From assembly GCA_900549005.1 (NCBI GenBank), contig URMT01000043.1, forward strand, positions 1-12,411: a stretch of DNA of 12,411 bases. Reading direction: 5' to 3'. Below, in pieces: positions 1 through 6,945 of this stretch; position 1 is the first letter of the stretch, and every line of letters starts with the position of its first letter. Source of the DNA: an uncultured Eubacteriales bacterium (GTDB lineage: Bacteria; Bacillota; Clostridia; Christensenellales; Borkfalkiaceae). The translations under genes and the position numbers were made by a program. The notes under the pieces were generated by a model. It saw only the letters and a list, made by a program, of their open reading frames with translations. It ran no database searches and was not told the DNA's origin.

Positions 1-1
1 T

Positions 2-3000
2 ACCGTATCTGGCGGCGTAGTTACGGGCGTTAAGGCAGGCGAAGTGACGATAACCGCAAAGGCGGGCGATAAGAGCGCAACCTGTACGGTTACTGTAAAT
101 CCCGCCACCGACCCCGACCCCGTAGTGACGGATGTTGAAATCAGCGGGGCGGCCAACACCCTTACGGTGGGCGGCAGCCTTAAACTTACAGCAACGGTGC
201 TTCCTGCGGGTGTTTCTCAGCAGGTAACGTGGAGCATTTCAAGCGGCTCAGACATAGCTACCGTTACTTCCGAAGGTGTGGTAACTGCTACGGGAGCAGG
301 AAAAGTTGTGGTAAGGGCAACCGCAGACGGCACTGCCATATACGGCGAGTGGACAATAACGGTGACGGCATCCGCAGAGCTCGAAACGGAGTATGTGTTC
401 GATATGAACTATTTCCTCACGACTTCGCAAAATTATCTTGGCGGAGGGTCATCGGGCGACAGAACGACTCAACCTATACAGGTCGGGATATTTACCGTTG
501 CGGCGGGAGTTCGTCCGGAAGCGAGCAACAACAGATTCAATTCCCAGGGTGCGGAAGACGCTATAACCTTTATTGTCAGCGGATATACTAATACAATCTC
601 GTTCTCTCTCACGGGTGCGAGCGGCGCAGGCGCCGCCAATATTGTTACTCTAAGGCGCATAAATGCTGACGGGACTACTGTTGAGGGAAGCGAGATTATA
701 ATAAGCAATAATCTTGCTAACGGCGAATCTCCTTCGCAAACGGTATACGAAAATTTGCCTGCCGGCACGTATGTGCTTACGGCAACAAGGTCGTTCCGCC
801 TTACTGCTCTTTCCGTGACTGAATTTCAACAGCCACATTCCTGTGCGGAAAATGCTGAGGCAACCGCATATCGGGCGGCTACTTGTACAGAGCCGGGCAA
901 TATAGCATATTGGACTTGCTCTGAATGCGGAAACATATATTCCGATGAGCAATGCACAATGCTTATAACGCAGGAGCAGACTGTTATCCCTGCAAAGGGG
1001 CACAGCCCTGCAAGCGGGTGGTCGCACGACGATGCCTCGCATTGGCACGCCTGCCTCAACGGCTGCGGGACACAGCTTGATAAGGTTTCCCACGATACGA
1101 ACGGCGCAGACGGGGCTTGCTCGGTTTGCGGCTATATAGAGGGACATAAGCACTCTCTCACGCGGCAACAGTATACAGACGGCTGCGCAAACAACCCCGT
1201 AACTTATTATACCTGCTCGGGCTGCTCCAATCTGTTCCTTGACGAGAACGGCACGCAGGTAGTGACTATGGACGACATACAGAAGATGAGCGCGCACGAC
1301 CTCGCGCACCATACGGCGGTAGAGGCCACCTGTGAACACGCGGGCAACATCGAATACTGGGAGTGCGACAACTGCCACAAGTTCTTTACGGACGAAGGCA
1401 TAACCGAAGTGGAGCAGAGCGACATCGTTGAAGCTCAGCTTGACCACGATTATGAGTATCAGAGCAACAGCACCCAGCATTGGAAAGAGTGCACTATGTG
1501 CAAAACCGAACTGGACGGCTCGCGCAAAAATCATTCATTTGGCGCGGCCGACAGTCAGGGCAATCAGACTTGCTCGGATTGCGGCTACAAGATAAACACG
1601 GGCGCGCTTGAAAACGTCGAAGAATACGGCGCATACGAAGAGAGTATGTACGTAGTAATGCAGGACGACGTAACGGCCGACCTTAAAGTGACCTACAACG
1701 CGGCAGGTTCAAGCAGCGTGACCGCCGTGCCCTCCGAACTTATCAGAACGGTGAACGGTGCAACCCGCGTGGATATAGTGGGCGTATCGGCAGGCATTTA
1801 CGATATCAACCTCTCTATCGGCGGCACCAACTTTACTCTCGGTGACATAGAAGTAGAGGCTTACGACCGTTCGGGTTACGCCCACTTCGACCCCGACGCG
1901 CCGAACGATATGTATGCAAACGGCATAGGCGCATACGAAAACGACGGCACGTTGAAAGACGGCGCGCTGGTAATATATCTGACCGAAGCAAACAAGAACG
2001 ATATATCAAATAGTGCGTACGTCTACGACGAAGAGACAGACAGCTATACCAAGGCAGATATAACCAAGTATTTCCACCCTAAGGGAGAACAGTATACCAG
2101 CACACAAACAAATACTACCTATACAACTTCTTATAGCATAGGTTACTTCCTCAATAACAGGATGTATAACACAAGCACTACCGGTAACCCCGGTACGGCG
2201 AACGGCGGTATAAATACATACGGCATAAAGGCTGCGTGTGACGATTACGGTGCTGTTGTTGTAAGAGTTATGGGCAAGGTAAATGCGGAAATCTCTGGCT
2301 CTATGGATAGCGCCATAGACGGCCTCACCGCTTATAACTCAACCGACAATGCCGGCACGGGAGCTCCTGGTGAAAAGGGTGATAATGGCAGGATGGTGCG
2401 CATAGTGGACGCCTATAATCTCACCATAGAGGGAATAGGTGAAGATGCTTCCATCTATGGCTGGGGCTTCCACTTCATTGCAAACAAAGGCGAACAGTCC
2501 GAATACGGCGTGCACGGTGGCGAAAGTTTTGAAGTGCGCAACTTAACGTTTGAACGCTACCCCGAAGATGCGTTAGGTATGGAAGGGCAGGGCGACGATA
2601 TAACCGTTCCCGTACAGCGTTGCTGGGTACATAACAATGTATTTAAACCCGGATATGCTTCCAATCCCACAGAGGGCGATAAGGCGGAAGGCGACGGTTC
2701 GTGCGACTTCAAGCGCGGTTATTACTATACGTTCAGCTATAACTATCTTGAAGGCTGCCATAAGACTAACCTGATAGGTGCAAGCGATAGCTGCAAACAA
2801 TATAACATAACATTCCATCACAACTGGTGGCGCAACTGCGGTTCGCGTATACCGCTTACAAGGCAGGCGAACGTGCACTACTACAATAACTATATCTCTG
2901 TCGACGCAGATTATGAAGGCGAAATAAGTTACGTAATGAGTCCTCGCGCCAGCTGCTATATTTTTGCCGAAGGCAACTATTTCGATGGCTGCAAGAATAT

Positions 3001-4780
3001 CATAAGCGGCAGCGGAGGCACGGTTAAGTTCTGGAACAACACGTTCCATGCCTGCTACGACGATATTCCTTCGCAGACATCGAGCCGCGACGAAAAGGTA
3101 TCTTCAAACTGTGAATATGCAGGAACAAGCTACTCTTCGTTCGAGCTCAACTCCGAACTGTTTTACGATGCCGAGGGTAAACTTGCTACCGATTCTGTGA
3201 CGGCGCGCAAAGTCGTTATGCAGCAGGCGGGCGTTCACGGTTTCGGCCAAGAAACCGCTACCGGAATGAATGCCGTTAACCCTCAGCAATCTGTAAGCAT
3301 ACCCCAAGAGGGGCTTACGGTAGACCTTTCACAGGTTTCAAAGACCTCTTCCGTGCAGTATGTAAACGGCGTTGCTTTCACCAATATTACAGGTGTTTCG
3401 TCAGGTACTGTAAAGGGTAAGGGTCAGCTTGTAACGTTTGCCGTTCAGGGCGGTGCTGTGGTTACCATAACTTGCAGCGGCAGCGGTGCGGCGGCAGGCG
3501 AGCTTATTGGTGCTGACGGCAAACTGTATGCAGGCAAAATCAACGGTACGGTCACGGTAGAGCTTGAAAGCGGCATTTATGTGCTTGCTTCCGGGATAAA
3601 AGACAAAGAGCTTACAATAAGCGCAATTTCTTTTGAGGATGCCGCAGGTTCGTCGGAAATCCGTGTGCAGGCAGTTATAGATGCAATCAACGCTATACCT
3701 TCCACGGTGACGCTTGACTCGGCTGAAACGGTAAACGCCGCAAGGCAGGCATACGACGCGCTTCGCGACGACGAAGTTTCGCAGATTCCTTCAAACCTTG
3801 TAACTAAGCTCAAAGAGGCTGAAACTACGCTCTCCGGTTTGCTGGTAAACAATGTTATAAACCTTATTGCCCAAATTGGCGAAGTGAACGAGAACAGCTA
3901 TAATGCAATCAACGCGGCGCGTACGGCCTACAACGCTCTTACTGTTGCGCTTCGGCCGCAGGTAACCAACTATAACGTACTCGTTTCGGCGGAAACAGAG
4001 TTCGAGAATTTTGAGGTTATAAGCGTTCAGAATATGATTGACGCTCTTCCCGAAACTTCAAATGTAACCATAGCCGACGAAAGCTCGGTGCAAACCGTAC
4101 TTGAAAGGTATCGGACGGCGTATGACGCATACGGTATTCTCGACGAAAATCAGACGGCTCAGGTGGGCGACAGCCGTTACGACAAGGTAATTAAAGGTAT
4201 GGCGTATCTCGAAGGCGTGCTCAACGTTTACGACTTTAAAGACGCGCTTGCGGCGGTAGACGTAGACAGTGCGGATATGGCTGCTCTCGGCGCGATTATA
4301 GAGGCTTACAATGAATTTGCCGACGACGATACGCTTGTAAATCTTCTTACAGAGGAAGAAAACATAAAGTATCAGAGCATTTCAGAAAAGTATACTGAGT
4401 TTGCAAGCCAGGCAATCACGGTAAGTTTTACTGAGAGTGCGGAAAACTGGATAGGTGATAATAGTTTATTTAGTTATGTTACTGAAAGTTCTCTCAGAAA
4501 AGAAAGTAGCCCGCTGAATTTTGGTGGCGTAGAGTATACGCATACGCTTAAAATGGAAACCGATGTGTCTATCAACTTCACAACGAGCGCCACAATGAGC
4601 TTGACTGTCTATTTCTCAACGCGTAGTGTAGATAGAAGTGTTTATATTGACGGTAATGCTTATAACGTTCAGGCTGATGGCACGGTTGTTATTAACAATT
4701 TAGGTGCGGGAACGCATAGCATCACAAAAGATGATACAAATGTAGATGTATTCCTTATTTCCCTTACGCCTGCGGGCTGA
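2..4780 (+). CDS. Large modular secreted pectate lyase (PL1), 5' end off window
   Basis: The frame is open from base 2, so the N-terminus and any signal peptide lie upstream; 1592 residues are visible, ending in tandem stops TGA TAA. Visible modules in order (nt): the end of one Big_2 Ig-like domain (2-115), a complete Big_2 domain (about 122-373), a beta-sandwich domain (377-832), Cys/His-rich repeats (833-1599), a linker domain (1612-2200), a right-handed beta-helix pectate lyase core (about 2215-3060), a second beta-sandwich (3287-3650), helical repeats (3660-4410) and a third beta-sandwich (4412-4777). The lyase call rests on PL1-like blocks: CWVHNNVF, CDFKRGYYYTFSYN, HKTNLIGASDS, ITFHHNWW, GSRIPLTR and NVHYYNNY. 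The first Arg of RIPLTR (nt 2846-2848) fits the catalytic Arg of the family. By family knowledge it would cleave pectate or polygalacturonate by calcium-dependent beta-elimination outside the cell. No LPXTG or membrane anchor is visible at the C-terminus. The last module has lower GC than the rest. The lyase class is secure; the exact substrate is inferred. Confidence 0.88.
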   Translation, partial: TVSGGVVTGVKAGEVTITAKAGDKSATCTVTVNPATDPDPVVTDVEISGAANTLTVGGSLKLTATVLPAGVSQQVTWSISSGSDIATVTSEGVVTATGAGKVVVRATADGTAIYGEWTITVTASAELETEYVFDMNYFLTTSQNYLGGGSSGDRTTQPIQVGIFTVAAGVRPEASNNRFNSQGAEDAITFIVSGYTNTISFSLTGASGAGAANIVTLRRINADGTTVEGSEIIISNNLANGESPSQTVYENLPAGTYVLTATRSFRLTALSVTEFQQPHSCAENAEATAYRAATCTEPGNIAYWTCSECGNIYSDEQCTMLITQEQTVIPAKGHSPASGWSHDDASHWHACLNGCGTQLDKVSHDTNGADGACSVCGYIEGHKHSLTRQQYTDGCANNPVTYYTCSGCSNLFLDENGTQVVTMDDIQKMSAHDLAHHTAVEATCEHAGNIEYWECDNCHKFFTDEGITEVEQSDIVEAQLDHDYEYQSNSTQHWKECTMCKTELDGSRKNHSFGAADSQGNQTCSDCGYKINTGALENVEEYGAYEESMYVVMQDDVTADLKVTYNAAGSSSVTAVPSELIRTVNGATRVDIVGVSAGIYDINLSIGGTNFTLGDIEVEAYDRSGYAHFDPDAPNDMYANGIGAYENDGTLKDGALVIYLTEANKNDISNSAYVYDEETDSYTKADITKYFHPKGEQYTSTQTNTTYTTSYSIGYFLNNRMYNTSTTGNPGTANGGINTYGIKAACDDYGAVVVRVMGKVNAEISGSMDSAIDGLTAYNSTDNAGTGAPGEKGDNGRMVRIVDAYNLTIEGIGEDASIYGWGFHFIANKGEQSEYGVHGGESFEVRNLTFERYPEDALGMEGQGDDITVPVQRCWVHNNVFKPGYASNPTEGDKAEGDGSCDFKRGYYYTFSYNYLEGCHKTNLIGASDSCKQYNITFHHNWWRNCGSRIPLTRQANVHYYNNYISVDADYEGEISYVMSPRASCYIFAEGNYFDGCKNIISGSGGTVKFWNNTFHACYDDIPSQTSSRDEKVSSNCEYAGTSYSSFELNSELFYDAEGKLATDSVTARKVVMQQAGVHGFGQETATGMNAVNPQQSVSIPQEGLTVDLSQVSKTSSVQYVNGVAFTNITGVSSGTVKGKGQLVTFAVQGGAVVTITCSGSGAAAGELIGADGKLYAGKINGTVTVELESGIYVLASGIKDKELTISAISFEDAAGSSEIRVQAVIDAINAIPSTVTLDSAETVNAARQAYDALRDDEVSQIPSNLVTKLKEAETTLSGLLVNNVINLIAQIGEVNENSYNAINAARTAYNALTVALRPQVTNYNVLVSAETEFENFEVISVQNMIDALPETSNVTIADESSVQTVLERYRTAYDAYGILDENQTAQVGDSRYDKVIKGMAYLEGVLNVYDFKDALAAVDVDSADMAALGAIIEAYNEFADDDTLVNLLTEEENIKYQSISEKYTEFASQAITVSFTESAENWIGDNSLFSYVTESSLRKESSPLNFGGVEYTHTLKMETDVSINFTTSATMSLTVYFSTRSVDRSVYIDGNAYNVQADGTVVINNLGAGTHSITKDDTNVDVFLISLTPAG
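833..1599 (+). repeat. Alternating Cys-pair repeats inside the pectate lyase gene
   Basis: Protein-level repeats of two kinds. Type A has the pattern ATC..GNI.YW.C..C...F.DE and occurs around nt 878-970, 1166-1260 (degenerate) and 1318-1420. Type B has the pattern HW..C..C followed by a C..CGY unit and occurs around nt 1015-1152 and 1444-1593. The order is A-B-A-A-B. Together they hold six CxxC pairs and one CxxxC. Such units occur in large Firmicutes surface proteins; metal binding or disulfide formation is inferred, not shown. Confidence 0.75.
3660..4410 (+). repeat. Helical-bundle repeats in the pectate lyase C-terminal region
   Basis: About four protein repeats, each with a V..xI..I/LP start, a central (A/R)..R.AYDAL-like helix and a closing helix with L..AE. 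Examples are VIDAINAIP followed by ARQAYDAL, VINLIAQIG followed by ARTAYNAL, and MIDALPETS followed by YRTAYDAY. They resemble the small three-helix modules found in large Gram-positive surface proteins and probably act as a spacer or an adhesive stalk. The function is inferred. Confidence 0.6.
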
Positions 4781-4808
4781 TAAGTTAATAACAAAACTTA
4801 AACACAGC

Positions 4809-4861
4809 TGTGCGGGCGGAAGTTAAATTTACTGTTTGCCTCCAAAACTTCCGCCCGCACA
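4809..4861. other. Perfect 16-bp inverted repeat after the pectate lyase gene
   Basis: The arms 4809-4824 and 4846-4861 are exactly complementary (TGTGCGGGCGGAAGTT with its reverse complement) and enclose a 21-nt loop. It begins 28 bases after the TGA. On the plus strand it is followed by an A-rich stretch, not by T residues, so it is not a standard intrinsic terminator for the lyase gene. Read on the minus strand it is followed by T-rich sequence. It may stabilise the 3' end of the mRNA or be a repeat unit. Confidence 0.6.
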
Positions 4862-4880
4862 AATAAAAACGACCATACAC

Positions 4881-4950
4881 AAAGATTACAAGCAATCTTT
4901 TCAGTGTTCTCCTGAAAGTGCGCCGCCCGCAGCAAGTGCGGGCGGCGCAC
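4881..4950. other. Two further hairpins upstream of the phosphofructokinase promoter
   Basis: A 7-bp stem (AAAGATT at 4881-4887 with AATCTTT at 4894-4900) is followed by a single extra T. A 13-bp perfect stem (4918-4930 with 4938-4950, sequence GTGCGCCGCCCGC) has a 7-nt loop. Neither has a clear T-tract on the plus strand. With the 4809-4861 repeat they fill most of the 338-base gap between genes. One or more of them probably ends or trims the lyase transcript; I see no gene here. Confidence 0.5.
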
Positions 4951-5015
4951 CTCCTGTATTGCCCGCGCAAGCGTAAAATAGTGCGCATTGCACGCTCAAA
5001 AGTTAAAAATGCCTA

Positions 5016-5044
5016 TTGATTTTTTGTGTGTTGTATGCTATAAT
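5016..5044 (+). promoter_or_regulatory. Promoter of the phosphofructokinase gene
   Basis: A -35 box TTGATT (5016-5021), a 17-bp spacer and a perfect -10 box TATAAT (5039-5044), preceded by TGC, which makes an extended -10. The predicted start of transcription is near 5051, giving a leader of about 68 nt before the ATG at 5119. It matches the housekeeping sigma-factor consensus closely. Confidence 0.85.
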
Positions 5045-5061
5045 AATACAGACGGCGGAAC

Positions 5062-5079
5062 TTTTTGCCGCGGCAAAAA
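5062..5079. promoter_or_regulatory. 18-bp perfect palindrome, candidate operator
   Basis: TTTTTGCCGCGGCAAAAA is a perfect palindrome centred on 5070/5071, about 11-29 bases downstream of the predicted transcription start and before the ribosome-binding site. The central CG and symmetric arms resemble the sites of LacI-family regulators. Position and symmetry fit a roadblock-type repressor site controlling a glycolytic gene. It has no T-tract after it and almost no loop, so it is a poor terminator. The regulator is unknown. Confidence 0.55.
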
Positions 5080-5118
5080 ATAATTGGTAATTTTATTGTA
5101 TAAGGGGGGAAATTTTAA

Positions 5119-6351
5119 ATGAAGAACGTAATTGTCGGTCAGTCCGGCGGACCTACCGCAGTTATCAATTCCAGCCTTCTGGGCGTATTCAAAACGGCTA
5201 AGGACAGGGGGGCCGACGTCGTTTACGGAATGGTTCACGGCATAAAGGGGCTTTTGGACAGAAACATAGTCGACCTTTCCGCTCACATCAAAAACGACCT
5301 CGATATGGACCTGTTGAAGAGGACGCCTTCGTCCTTCCTCGGCTCGTGCCGCTACAAACTGCCCGACATCGAGGGCAACGAAAAGACCTACGAAGAAATC
5401 TTCAAAATTTTAAAGGAATACAACATCTACGCCTTCTTCTATATCGGCGGCAACGACTCGATGGATACCATCAAAAAGCTGTCTGACTACGGCGAAAAGA
5501 TAAACAGCCCCATACGCTTTATGGGCGTTCCCAAGACTATTGACAACGACCTCGCCATAACCGACCACACACCCGGCTACGGCAGTGCGGCAAAATACAT
5601 AGCTTCCACCACCAAGGAAATCATCCGCGACGGCCTCGTATACGACTATCCCGTCGTATCTATAATAGAGGTAATGGGCCGCAACGCGGGCTGGCTTACG
5701 GCTGCCGCCGCGCTCGCAAAGGGGGAGGACTGCGAGGGCGTTGACCTCATCTATCTTCCCGAGCGCGTGTTCGACCTCGATAAATTCCTCGCAAAGGTAG
5801 GCGAGCTCTACAAACAGAAACGCTCGGTGGTAATCGCCGTGTCCGAGGGCGTAAAAATCGCCGACGGCAGGTATGTGTGCGAGCTTGCCGACCACGTGGA
5901 CTACGTGGACGCGTTCGGACACAAACAGCTTGCGGGCACCGCGCGCTTCCTCGCCGCGAAGGTGGCGGAAAAGTACGGCGTAAAGACGAGGGCGATAGAG
6001 CTTTCGTCGTTGCAGCGCTGCGCATCTCACATAACCTCGCGCATAGACGTTACCGAGGCGTTCAACGCGGGCGGCGCGGCCGTAAAGGCTGCGTTCGAGG
6101 GAATGAGCGGACAGGTAATCACCTTGAAGCGCGTATCGGAAGACCCGTATATGTGCGTGACCGAACCTGCCGACGTTCACTTCATAGCCAACGTTGAAAA
6201 GAAAGTGCCCGACGAGTGGATAGCCGAAGACGGCACCTACGTAAAAGAGGCGCTCGTTCACTATATCCGTCCGCTCATTCAGGCAGAAATCGCGCCGCTG
6301 TGGGTAGACGGACTTCCCCGCCATCTCATTTTGAAGCAGTCTTTGAAGTGA
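5119..6351 (+). CDS. pfp: Pyrophosphate-dependent 6-phosphofructokinase
   Basis: The 410-residue protein belongs to the phosphofructokinase family, which phosphorylates fructose 6-phosphate to fructose 1,6-bisphosphate in the cytoplasm. The phosphate-donor loop starts with GQSGGPTAVIN (residues 7-17). The motif GGNDS carries Asp where ATP enzymes have Gly, and PKTIDND carries Lys where ATP enzymes have Gly. By family knowledge these two residues favour pyrophosphate over ATP and make the reaction reversible. The substrate motif MGRNAGWL and the YLPER segment are also present. The ATG at 5119 is supported by the purine-rich AAGGGGGGA (5102-5110), 8 bases upstream, and by the strong promoter at 5016-5044. 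The gene stands alone, with its own promoter, a possible operator and a downstream terminator. Isoleucine codons are 15 ATC, 13 ATA and 5 ATT, which contrasts with the rsmH region at the right. The donor assignment is a confident motif-based inference. Confidence 0.93.
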   Translation: MKNVIVGQSGGPTAVINSSLLGVFKTAKDRGADVVYGMVHGIKGLLDRNIVDLSAHIKNDLDMDLLKRTPSSFLGSCRYKLPDIEGNEKTYEEIFKILKEYNIYAFFYIGGNDSMDTIKKLSDYGEKINSPIRFMGVPKTIDNDLAITDHTPGYGSAAKYIASTTKEIIRDGLVYDYPVVSIIEVMGRNAGWLTAAAALAKGEDCEGVDLIYLPERVFDLDKFLAKVGELYKQKRSVVIAVSEGVKIADGRYVCELADHVDYVDAFGHKQLAGTARFLAAKVAEKYGVKTRAIELSSLQRCASHITSRIDVTEAFNAGGAAVKAAFEGMSGQVITLKRVSEDPYMCVTEPADVHFIANVEKKVPDEWIAEDGTYVKEALVHYIRPLIQAEIAPLWVDGLPRHLILKQSLK

Positions 6352-6357
6352 GGGCCG

Positions 6358-6375
6358 TGCGCCGTCCGCGGCGCA
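6358..6375. other. Short GC hairpin just after the phosphofructokinase stop
   Basis: TGCGCCG (6358-6364) pairs with CGGCGCA (6369-6375) across a 4-nt loop, 7 bases after the stop codon. A run of five T residues follows only about 16 bases later, so it is at best a weak terminator. From here to the stronger hairpin at 6482 I see nothing else of note. Confidence 0.35.
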
Positions 6376-6481
6376 TAAAGTTACGAAAGTTTTTCTTCGT
6401 GCGTCCGCAATCGGGCATAATCTGTTCCTGTCCGGCATCGGTTACGCGCGGAGCGTTCTCCTTTTTAATAATAATGATTGT

Positions 6482-6529
6482 GCCCTGCGCCGCGGCTTAA
6501 AAAGCTGCGGCGCAGGGCCGTTTCTGCTT
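6482..6529 (+). terminator. Terminator between pfp and a convergent small gene
   Basis: A 15-bp stem with one G-T wobble (6482-6496 with 6504-6518), a 7-nt loop TTAAAAA, then a T-rich stretch CGTTTCTGCTTCTG. It lies 130 bases downstream of pfp and 34 bases past the stop of the minus-strand small gene. It may serve both convergent transcripts, although the minus side lacks a clear T-tract. Confidence 0.65.
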
Positions 6530-6552
6530 CTGCCGTTTATACTCCCGCCGCG

Positions 6553-6783
6553 TCATTTCCTCCGTTTTATGCGGCCCGATATTGCCTCGTGCCTTGCTAT
6601 CACCTCCGCAAGCACGTTGGCGTTCCCGTCGCCTTCGCCGTTGCCGCCGTCCGTTTCAAAGTTTTCGCGTGGCTTGTTTTCGTCGGCGGTATTCGGGGCG
6701 GCGGCGCCGTCGGTGTCGTCTGCTTTTGTGCCGTTTGCACTGCCAAGCGCCCGCAGAACGTCAAAAAAAGAAAATTTCTCCGT
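6553..6783 (-). CDS. Hypothetical small protein, 76 residues, apparent ACG start
   Basis: Minus-strand frame of 77 codons ending in TGA (6553-6555). A strong ribosome-binding site AAAAGGAG (6793-6800) precedes it, and a TAA stop in the same frame sits just before that. Between the ribosome-binding site and codon 60 the frame holds no ATG, GTG or TTG; the only candidate at normal spacing (9 bases) is ACG at 6781-6783. Read from there the protein begins (M)EKFSFFDVLRALGS. A Gly/Asn/Asp/Glu/Ala-rich, probably disordered middle (residues 20-54) follows, then a compact basic C-terminus, VLAEVIARHEAISGRIKRRK (residues 57-76). Codon use (GGC, GCC, GAC, AAC) matches the neighbouring genes, and the N- and C-terminal ends look like genuine protein. 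I do not recognise the family. It could use a rare start codon, be a pseudogene by a T-to-C change, or carry a sequence error. It points towards pfp and shares the terminator region at 6482-6529. Confidence 0.6.
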   Translation of the reverse strand, partial: TEKFSFFDVLRALGSANGTKADDTDGAAAPNTADENKPRENFETDGGNGEGDGNANVLAEVIARHEAISGRIKRRK

Positions 6784-6792
6784 AGGTTTGCT

Positions 6793-6800
6793 CTCCTTTT
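6793..6800 (-). promoter_or_regulatory. Ribosome-binding site of the ACG-start small gene
   Basis: On the minus strand this reads AAAAGGAG, a close match to the anti-Shine-Dalgarno partner, placed 9 bases before the ACG at 6783-6781. No ATG, GTG or TTG in any frame lies at a usual distance from it, so it supports ACG as the start or as a mutated ATG. Confidence 0.6.
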
Positions 6801-6833
6801 ATCAAATTTTCATTAAATACAACTTGTTTTTAA

Positions 6834-6862
6834 TTGCTTAAACCTCTGTTTTAGTATATAAT
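6834..6862 (+). promoter_or_regulatory. Promoter of the 790-residue surface protein gene
   Basis: A -35 box TTGCTT (6834-6839), a 17-bp spacer and a perfect -10 box TATAAT (6857-6862). Transcription would start near 6869, leaving a leader of about 77 nt before the ATG at 6946. The surrounding sequence is AT-rich. Confidence 0.8.
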
Positions 6863-6945
6863 TAAAACTGCTGTATTTACTGATAACCGTTTTATTTATT
6901 ATTATTAAGTACGGCAACCGACTGATTACAGTATTGGGGTAAAAA

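Noticed and set aside
650..1534. Minus-strand open frame of 294 codons inside the pectate lyase gene
   Set aside because: It is the antisense shadow of the Cys-repeat region; the plus frame has clear domain motifs and the minus translation shows none.
4785..4988. 67-codon minus-strand frame in the hairpin region
   Set aside because: It is made mostly of the inverted repeats themselves and lacks a ribosome-binding site.
5062..5079. The palindrome as a transcription terminator
   Set aside because: It has no usable loop beyond the centre and is followed by A-rich sequence, not T residues.
5410..6438. Minus-strand open frame of 342 codons over the phosphofructokinase gene
   Set aside because: It lies opposite a fully recognisable enzyme and shows no motif of its own; high-GC third positions create such shadows.
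6497..6556. 19-residue minus-strand frame overlapping the stop of the small gene (ATGA overlap)
   Set aside because: A GGAGG lies just 2-3 bases before the ATG, which is too close, and the frame ends inside the terminator hairpin; too little evidence for a gene.
6478..6841. Plus-strand open frames of 67-112 codons after pfp
   Set aside because: They are antisense to the small minus-strand gene, run through a terminator hairpin and give low-quality Arg/Ala/Phe-rich translations.
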